Of a stretch of 9,480 bases of DNA, positions 5,517 to 9,480 are shown piece after piece. The DNA comes from Archaeoglobaceae archaeon (GTDB taxonomy: Archaea; Halobacteriota; Archaeoglobi; Archaeoglobales; Archaeoglobaceae), in the NCBI GenBank assembly GCA_025059545.1, contig JANXDJ010000054.1:1-9480 (forward strand). Reading direction: 5' to 3'. Positions within the stretch are counted from its first letter, which is position 1. Each line of letters opens with the position of its first letter. The notes below the pieces were generated by a model. The model worked only from the letters and a program-made list of their open reading frames with translations, made no database searches and was not told where the DNA came from. Both the position numbers and the translations under genes were made by a program.

Positions 5517-5527
5517 AATTTATTAAA
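5517..5527 (+). promoter_or_regulatory. TATA box of the Lrp/AsnC-type regulator gene
   Basis: AATTTATTAAA is centred about 26 bp before the ATG at 5548, so the mRNA is probably leaderless. No ribosome binding site is seen before that ATG. Confidence 0.5.
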
Positions 5528-5547
5528 CCCTATTAGCTATTTTATAT

Positions 5548-5964
5548 ATGGATGAAAAAGATCGAGTGATCTTGTTTACCCTACTAAAAAATGCAAAGAC
5601 CTCAAAAAGCAAGATAGCAGAAAATCTCGAAGTGACTGAAACTGCAGTTAGAAAGAGAATTGAAAAACTCGAAGCTCAGAAAATTTTAGTCGGCTATCGA
5701 GCGATTCTGAATTTTAAAAAAGCCGGTCTCTTCTTTTCTTTTACTGGCTTAGATGTTGAGCCAGAACGACTTTGGAAAGTGATGGATCTTTTAAAAGACA
5801 TGGAGGAGGTCATCAACCTATACCTCACTTCTGGAGACCACACGATCCTCGCCGAGATCATTTCAGAATCGATTGAAAAGTTAAACGAGACTCATGAAAG
5901 GATCTCGAGGATCGAAGGAGTTAAAAGAGTCTGTCCCGCAATCGTTCTTGAGGTCGTGAAATAG
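5548..5964 (+). CDS. Lrp/AsnC-family transcriptional regulator
   Basis: This 138-aa protein has the standard two-part Lrp layout. A winged helix-turn-helix spans residues 1-50 (DEKDRVILFTLL, then KIAENLEVTETAVRKRIEKL, recognition helix about 29-41, and a wing ending in ILVGYRAILN). A RAM/AsnC ligand domain spans about 60-135 and contains SGDHTILAEI with the G96-D97 turn typical of effector binding between subunits. Such proteins form dimers to octamers and respond to amino acids or redox state. The length is normal for the family, if slightly short. It is transcribed divergently from a peroxiredoxin, with a 13-bp palindrome between the promoters. Control of itself and of the peroxiredoxin is therefore likely, though inferred. 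Its stop codon is 1 nt from the stop of the convergent GCS2 gene. Confidence 0.93.
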   Translation: MDEKDRVILFTLLKNAKTSKSKIAENLEVTETAVRKRIEKLEAQKILVGYRAILNFKKAGLFFSFTGLDVEPERLWKVMDLLKDMEEVINLYLTSGDHTILAEIISESIEKLNETHERISRIEGVKRVCPAIVLEVVK

Positions 5965-5965
5965 A

Positions 5966-7063
5966 CTAAGAGAACACCTTATTCCTTTCAAGACACTCTG
6001 AAAGTTCCTCGCATAATTTGATCAGTTCTGCAGAGTCGTGGCTCTTGACCTTCATCAAAATTCTCTCTCCGAGGCTCCCATTCTCTATTCGATCTTGGAT
6101 TACCTTCAGATACTTTCTCTCTTCATCTTCCGCATTTTCCCAAGCCTTCTTAAAAAGAGCTCTTAGTTCTTCTTTCAAATCTGAAGTTCCAGAGGCTATG
6201 GCTGAATTTAATTTACTTATAAGCTCTTCTCTTGGCAAATCTTCGAGCTCAGCCCTTAAAATGCTAACAATAAACGCAGATAAAGCGACGTCGCTCTTTA
6301 TGCACTCCTGTTCATCCATGATCTTTATTTCAATGCAATCCCTTGAAAATCTGAAAATAGCTCCCCTTGAATTTACCCACTCTCTGCAAAGAACATAAGC
6401 GTCTCTTTTCACAAGTTCAGCATAGATCTTTTTCAAGATCTCTTTATACTCCTTCAAACTGCCTACATTCTCAGGAATAACGTTGTTGCAGATCAAGGGG
6501 ATCTCCTTTTGGTTCAAACGATAAAAATGGACTCTCGTGTCTACAAAAGCTCTTTTTCCCTCGCAAAAAGGCGAAGCGGATGCAATTGCAGTTAGATACG
6601 GCAAAAGAATTCTCAATTTGCTGTGCATTTCTATCCCTTCTTTCTCGTTGCTGAAGGAGATGTTGAGCTGAAAGCTCTGTATGTTCAGCCAACCATGTTG
6701 CCTAATATTGAAAATGCGATCATATGCTTCATACAATCTCCTGTCTCTGTGATCCCAGACTTTAGCTTCTTCAATTTTTAAAAGGGGATGCATTCCCAAT
6801 CCGAGAAGTTTATAGTTGTCCAGAAAACTAATAAGCTCCTCTAAGCCACTCTGCATAGTCTCTTCGAACTCTGATAGGCTTTCAAAAGGTTCATCCGCTC
6901 TAAGCTCGATCACATGCTTCTGCAATTCCTTGCCTACGAAAACCTTGCCAAGCTTAACTTCATTTACAATTCTACCTGCAATTCTCTTTATGATCTGGTC
7001 GCTTAAAGGCAATGCGTTGAAGTTTTCATCGTTTATGGAAAACTCGTGCTCCGGACCGATCAT
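5966..7063 (-). CDS. GCS2-family carboxylate-amine ligase (glutamate-cysteine ligase-like, YbdK-related)
   Basis: This 365-aa protein begins with GPEHEF (residues 3-8), the hallmark glutamate pair of the GCS2 family that helps bind ATP and metal. Further family blocks are VIELRADEPFES (51-62), GLGMHP (88-93), QSFQLNISFS (129-138), SASPF (162-166) and RFSRDCIEIKIMD (238-250). These enzymes join an amine to a carboxylate with ATP, often on glutamate; the true substrate is unknown in most archaea. The C-terminal third is charged and helical. The ATG overlaps the stop of the upstream transporter gene as ATGA (7060-7063), so the two are translationally coupled. No Shine-Dalgarno decides the start, but the overlap and the family N-terminus do. 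Family call is firm; gamma-glutamylcysteine synthesis should not be assumed. Confidence 0.85.
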   Translation of the reverse strand: MIGPEHEFSINDENFNALPLSDQIIKRIAGRIVNEVKLGKVFVGKELQKHVIELRADEPFESLSEFEETMQSGLEELISFLDNYKLLGLGMHPLLKIEEAKVWDHRDRRLYEAYDRIFNIRQHGWLNIQSFQLNISFSNEKEGIEMHSKLRILLPYLTAIASASPFCEGKRAFVDTRVHFYRLNQKEIPLICNNVIPENVGSLKEYKEILKKIYAELVKRDAYVLCREWVNSRGAIFRFSRDCIEIKIMDEQECIKSDVALSAFIVSILRAELEDLPREELISKLNSAIASGTSDLKEELRALFKKAWENAEDEERKYLKVIQDRIENGSLGERILMKVKSHDSAELIKLCEELSECLERNKVFS

Positions 7064-8262
7064 AGATAGTAGAGCATAAGGGTTCCAATTATAACGGTTA
7101 CGAATGTCAGTGGAACGCCAACTTTGAGATATTCCCCAAAGCTAAGATTGATCCCATACCTCTGTGCGGTTTCAGCAACGATCAGATTTGCTACACTTCC
7201 AAGCAAGGTCAAGTTTCCAGCAAATGTTGAAGCCATTGCAAGGATTAGCCAGAATTCTCCATCGAGTTTTGCAACAGGCAGAGCCATCATCACAAAAGGA
7301 ACGTTGCTAACGAGATTGCTTCCAACTACTGTTATAAAGCTCGCAAAGAAGTAAGAAGTGAGATCATTTTCTATAGCCAACGCAGAGATCAGATATTGAC
7401 CGTAATCCTTTTCGAAGGCATGCATTATTATGAATAAGTTGCAGAAGAACAAAAGAAGACCACCATCTACCTTTGTGAGAGCTTTACGTGGATCAATTCC
7501 ACCAATCAAGAAAATTAATGCTGCTCCGAGTAGTGCAGAGATCGAGATCGGATAAACTTCCAGAACGAAGAGAATTAGGACAAATATGAAGACAGCAAGA
7601 GTTTTAATCGCCAATTTTTGATCGATCTGAACTTCAGTTCTCGTAACTTTGAAGTTCTTGAAGTCCTTACGATAGATATAATAGATTAGCAGGAAGTTTG
7701 GAATCAGACAGATCGCACTGATCGGGGCTATGTTTTTTGCAAACTCTAAAAAGCTTATCTTGGAGCTCATTCCAATCAACATGTTTTGCGGATTACCTAT
7801 GATCGTCCCCGCACTTCCTATGTTAGCAGAAGTGGCAAGAGCGATCAGCAGTGGAATTGGATTTATATTTGAAGCAAGAGCTATTCGAACAACAACTGGT
7901 GTCATAAAAACACAGATCGTGTCGTTTACAAAGAGAGCGGATAAAAAGGCTGAAGAAACGATCAAGATCATTAAAAGTCTCTTGCTGTTCTTCGAGATCG
8001 CTAAGACGCGCATCGCGAGATAATCAAAGAAACCAGCAATGCCAAGATAAGCGGTGAGAACCATCATTCCAAAAAGCAGAACGATCGTGTGGAAGTCTAT
8101 CGCCTCTACTGCTTCATCAAAGCTCATGATCCCAAGGGAGAGAATTAAAGCAACTCCTATAGTTGAAGCTGCGGGACGAGAGAGACTGAACTTTCCTATG
8201 TTCTGAATAGCTATAAGAGTATACGTAAGCACGAAGATCAGCAGAGTTAGTAGCGGAGTCAC
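7060..8262 (-). CDS. ArsB/NhaD-superfamily membrane transporter
   Basis: This 400-aa integral membrane protein of the ion transporter superfamily has about 11 hydrophobic segments and an internal two-fold repeat. First-half motifs are SALFVNDTICVFMTP (107-121, with N113-D114-T115) and SANIGSAGTIIGNPQN (145-160). Second-half counterparts are SNLVSNVPFVMMALP (315-329) and TFAGNLTLLGSVAN (346-359). The two GN/AN loops are the substrate- and ion-binding hairpins of this superfamily, which includes arsenite exporters, Na+/H+ antiporters and SLC13-type carboxylate carriers. The substrate cannot be fixed, and no arsenic genes are nearby. The GTG start at 8262 lacks a spaced ribosome binding site, but a TATA box about 26 bp upstream predicts a leaderless mRNA. 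It is first in an operon with a carboxylate-amine ligase, hinting at related substrates. Confidence 0.88.
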   Translation of the reverse strand: MTPLLTLLIFVLTYTLIAIQNIGKFSLSRPAASTIGVALILSLGIMSFDEAVEAIDFHTIVLLFGMMVLTAYLGIAGFFDYLAMRVLAISKNSKRLLMILIVSSAFLSALFVNDTICVFMTPVVVRIALASNINPIPLLIALATSANIGSAGTIIGNPQNMLIGMSSKISFLEFAKNIAPISAICLIPNFLLIYYIYRKDFKNFKVTRTEVQIDQKLAIKTLAVFIFVLILFVLEVYPISISALLGAALIFLIGGIDPRKALTKVDGGLLLFFCNLFIIMHAFEKDYGQYLISALAIENDLTSYFFASFITVVGSNLVSNVPFVMMALPVAKLDGEFWLILAMASTFAGNLTLLGSVANLIVAETAQRYGINLSFGEYLKVGVPLTFVTVIIGTLMLYYL

Positions 8263-8284
8263 CCTTTAAAGTAAAAATGAACAA

Positions 8285-8297
8285 GATATATTAAAAT
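8285..8297 (-). promoter_or_regulatory. TATA box of the transporter-ligase operon
   Basis: The minus strand reads TTTTAATATATC, centred about 26-28 bp before the GTG at 8262, consistent with a leaderless transcript. A second AT-rich box (TTTATATTAG, 8302-8311) lies just upstream and could serve instead with a short leader. Confidence 0.45.
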
Positions 8298-8358
8298 ATC
8301 TCTAATATAAAATCATTGTAAATACCGACTCAGGAAATATTCTTAAGTTGCCGATATG

Positions 8359-8368
8359 AGTATACAAT
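8359..8368 (+). promoter_or_regulatory. Possible TATA box of the H/ACA-like RNA
   Basis: AGTATACAAT is centred at about 8363, which predicts transcription from about 8389. That is the first base of the basal stem of the folded segment 8389-8462. The match to the TATA consensus is moderate. Confidence 0.4.
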
Positions 8369-8388
8369 ACCGATGAGAGAACCGAGGG

Positions 8389-8462
8389 CCCTGACCAGCC
8401 GCGGGATGGAGCTCTCGCACATGCGAGCGATGACTATCCTTTCGCTCCCTCAGGGTACAGTT
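8389..8462 (+). ncRNA. Candidate archaeal H/ACA guide RNA with kink-turn
   Basis: A 74-nt segment of about 64% GC stands out in AT-rich intergenic DNA. It has a basal stem CCCTGA (8389-8394) with TCAGGG (8450-8455), then a pocket with single strands 8395-8402 and 8441-8449. The upper stem pairs GGGATG (8403-8408) with TATCCT (8435-8440). Above it is a kink-turn: GA at 8409-8410 faces GA at 8432-8433, with a 3-nt GAT bulge beside a GC/GC pair and an apical TCGC/GCGA stem. An ACA box follows at 8457-8459, 3 nt from the proposed 3' end. The pocket top is 16 nt from the ACA, within the usual 14-16. Such RNAs guide pseudouridylation of rRNA by Cbf5 with L7Ae, Nop10 and Gar1. The target is not established. 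Confidence 0.65.
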
Positions 8463-8489
8463 TGATTCTTTAAACTTCTTAACAAAAAA

Positions 8490-8498
8490 TTTATATAC
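8490..8498 (+). promoter_or_regulatory. TATA box of the exported cysteine-hydrolase gene
   Basis: TTTATATAC is centred about 26 bp before the ATG at 8519, so the mRNA is probably leaderless. No ribosome binding site precedes that ATG. This promoter also shows the gene does not depend on the upstream RNA's promoter. Confidence 0.6.
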
Positions 8499-8518
8499 TG
8501 AAAAATACGATAATTTTC

Positions 8519-9091
8519 ATGCGTGTTGTATTGTTGGCAATCCTGATTTTAGTAGCTCAGGCAAGTGCATTTGTTCCAGAGCAGTGGAGCGGAGATGGCA
8601 ACAACTTGAACCTTGCAGTATTAAGGCCTGGGGACATAATTCTTTGCAGAGGTTGTGCTGGATGGCTTGAAAATAATTTTGGAGGGATAGTTGGCTACTG
8701 GAGACATGCAGCAATGTTTATCGGCAATGGACAGATGATCGAAGCTTGGAAAGATGGTGTTAGAGTTGTTCCAGTTTCTATGGTTAATAGGGCAAGCGAA
8801 GTTGCTGTTTACAGAGTTGCAACCAGCGATGCGGTGAGATTGGCTGCGATCAATTGGGCTCTCACAAAAGTTGGGCTTCCATATGACTACAAGTGGTTAA
8901 CATACGTTGGAGGAAAAGAAATAGAGGGGAACAGCTATTACTGCAGTGAGCTGATCTGGGCAGCATATCTAAAAGCAGGTGGACCAGATATCGATCAGAA
9001 TCCAGGATTTAGCTCGAGATACGGTTGGAATGTAGCCCCACAAGAGCTTGCAGACGATGGAGATACTTATTTAGTTGCTCGTGCAAGTTAA
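8519..9091 (+). CDS. Exported YiiX-like permuted NlpC/P60 cysteine hydrolase
   Basis: This 190-aa protein has a signal peptide (hydrophobic 3-14, likely cleavage after ASA at about 17) and one papain-like domain in the permuted order His-Glu-Cys. Visible landmarks are LRPGDIIL (35-42), WRHAAMFIG with H63, MIEA with E75, VGLPYDYKW (118-126) and YYCSELIWAAYL with C142, the likely nucleophile. The permuted NlpC/P60 group includes YiiX/YebB and poxvirus G6 proteins, thought to be amidases, thioesterases or acyltransferases acting on lipids or peptides rather than murein. That suits an archaeon without peptidoglycan. Two extra cysteines (C43, C46 in CRGC) might bind metal or form a disulfide. The gene is monocistronic with its own TATA box and T-tracts. 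Family fairly sure; substrate unknown. Confidence 0.82.
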   Translation: MRVVLLAILILVAQASAFVPEQWSGDGNNLNLAVLRPGDIILCRGCAGWLENNFGGIVGYWRHAAMFIGNGQMIEAWKDGVRVVPVSMVNRASEVAVYRVATSDAVRLAAINWALTKVGLPYDYKWLTYVGGKEIEGNSYYCSELIWAAYLKAGGPDIDQNPGFSSRYGWNVAPQELADDGDTYLVARAS

Positions 9092-9095
9092 TCCA

Positions 9096-9120
9096 TTTTT
9101 ATCATTTTTTAGCTATTTTT
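9096..9120 (+). terminator. Triple T-tract terminator of the exported hydrolase gene
   Basis: T5 (9096-9100), T6 (9105-9110) and T5 (9116-9120) follow within 30 nt of the stop codon, a typical archaeal termination zone. A small inverted repeat, CCTTCT (9143-9148) with AGAAGG (9161-9166), lies further on and has no clear role. Confidence 0.5.
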
Positions 9121-9197
9121 AGAGTGAGTTCTTAGAAAAATTCCTTCTTAAGCAACCTTTAGAAGGGGACGATGAGCTTTTTGCTAAAACAAAATAG

Positions 9198-9207
9198 AAT
9201 TTTTATC
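9198..9207 (+). promoter_or_regulatory. Possible TATA box of the THEP1-type NTPase gene
   Basis: AATTTTTATC is centred about 26 bp before the ATG at 9229. This again suggests a leaderless transcript, since no ribosome binding site precedes that ATG. Confidence 0.4.
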
Positions 9208-9228
9208 TCCAATGGATAACCAAATGCT

Positions 9229-9480
9229 ATGAAGATCGCTATAACCGGCAGACCTGGCATAGGAAAGACAACAGTTTGTCTAAAAGTATATAATGCTCTA
9301 AGAGATAAAAAAAGGATCTCAGGTTTTATTACCAAGGAGGAAAGAAAGGATGGAGTAAGAGTTGGATTCAAGTTGATCGATCTTTCAACAAATTCTGAGG
9401 CAAAACTCGCGAGAGTTGGAAAAGGAAAGATAATGGTTGGTAAATATGAAGTTTTGCTGGAAGATTTTGATAATTTCCTT
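9229..9480 (+). CDS. THEP1-type nucleoside-triphosphatase, N-terminal 84 codons (partial)
   Basis: The reading frame starts at the ATG at 9229 and leaves the window open. It begins MKIAITGRPGIGKTT, a first strand plus Walker A loop (GRPGIGKTT, residues 7-15). It continues with SGFITKE (about 35-41), VRVGFKLIDLS and GKYEV. This order is typical of the THEP1/NTPase family (KAP-like small NTPases of about 170-190 aa), in which a GF-T-E segment and a VGF-x-hydrophobic-D-L segment follow the P-loop. Members hydrolyse ATP and GTP slowly; their cellular role is not settled. Upstream in-frame starts are blocked by stops. A possible TATA box lies about 26 bp upstream. About half of the gene is missing, so Walker B cannot be checked. 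Confidence 0.85.
   Translation, partial: MKIAITGRPGIGKTTVCLKVYNALRDKKRISGFITKEERKDGVRVGFKLIDLSTNSEAKLARVGKGKIMVGKYEVLLEDFDNFL

Noticed and set aside
6018..8023. Plus-strand reading frames up to 126 codons antisense to the ligase and transporter genes
   Set aside because: Serine-rich or otherwise unstructured translations, opposite strongly conserved coding motifs, without promoters or ribosome binding sites.
8370..8394. GATGA followed by CTGA, resembling boxes C and D of a C/D guide RNA
   Set aside because: The partner C'/D' spacing (about 33 nt) is too long and no CTGA lies at the 3' end. The H/ACA layout explains the segment better.
8395..8402. Guide strand CCAGCCGC as a guide for the 3' end of 16S rRNA (GCGGCUGG)
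   Set aside because: The other guide strand (TTCGCTCCC) does not pair with the sequence preceding GCGGCUGG in 16S rRNA, so the bipartite match fails.
9143..9182. CCTTCT/AGAAGG inverted repeat and a GATGAGC motif before the THEP1 gene
   Set aside because: A 6-bp stem with a 12-nt loop and no other signal is within chance expectation in this AT-rich DNA.
1..9480. CRISPR arrays, insertion sequences, integrase or attachment sites
   Set aside because: No regularly spaced repeats, transposase or integrase frames, or tRNA-linked direct repeats are present in the window.

Overview
The window looks like chromosome of a hyperthermophilic euryarchaeon, most probably of the Archaeoglobales. The reasons are archaeal TATA boxes about 26 bp before inferred transcription starts, several apparently leaderless genes, T-tract terminators, and archaeal gene families: a thermosome start, a single-TRAM protein, an archaeal CPSF-type nuclease, an archaeal Prx6-type peroxiredoxin and a THEP1 NTPase. 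The thermosome N-terminus MATLQGTPV fits Archaeoglobales, but the order-level assignment is inference. There is no sign of phage, transposase or CRISPR. It is mostly housekeeping DNA, and the most interesting material lies in two intergenic RNA-like regions and one operator-like palindrome.

Layout. At 1-26 (-) is the start of a thermosome subunit gene, followed by its promoter and a 250-bp intergenic region with short repeats. At 274-486 (+) is a TRAM-domain RNA-binding protein. At 510-2890 (-) is a tight operon: a beta-CASP ribonuclease (aCPSF2 type), a metallophosphoesterase (4-nt overlap) and an HD phosphohydrolase. At 3019-4582 (+) is an SNF/NSS sodium symporter overlapped by a 35-aa MetS-like small subunit too short for most gene finders. 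At 4615-4736 (-) is a candidate 122-nt rod-shaped non-coding RNA with its own TATA box and T-tracts.

At 4810-5454 (-) and 5548-5964 (+) a peroxiredoxin and an Lrp/AsnC-family regulator diverge. A perfect 13-bp palindrome lies between their two TATA boxes, suggesting joint control by the regulator. At 5966-8262 (-) an ArsB/NhaD-type membrane transporter and a GCS2-family carboxylate-amine ligase form a two-gene operon with an ATGA overlap. At 8389-8462 (+) a GC-rich segment folds like an archaeal H/ACA guide RNA with a kink-turn and a 3' ACA box. At 8519-9091 (+) is a small exported protein of the permuted NlpC/P60 (YiiX-like) cysteine-hydrolase type. From 9229 (+) a THEP1-type NTPase runs off the window.

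Together the genes point to RNA processing and surveillance (nuclease, phosphoesterase, HD protein, TRAM, H/ACA RNA), protein and redox stress handling (thermosome, peroxiredoxin, Lrp-type regulator) and small-molecule transport (NSS symporter with small subunit, ArsB-like transporter with ligase). All functions are read from motifs and context. No database search, folding program or expression data was available.
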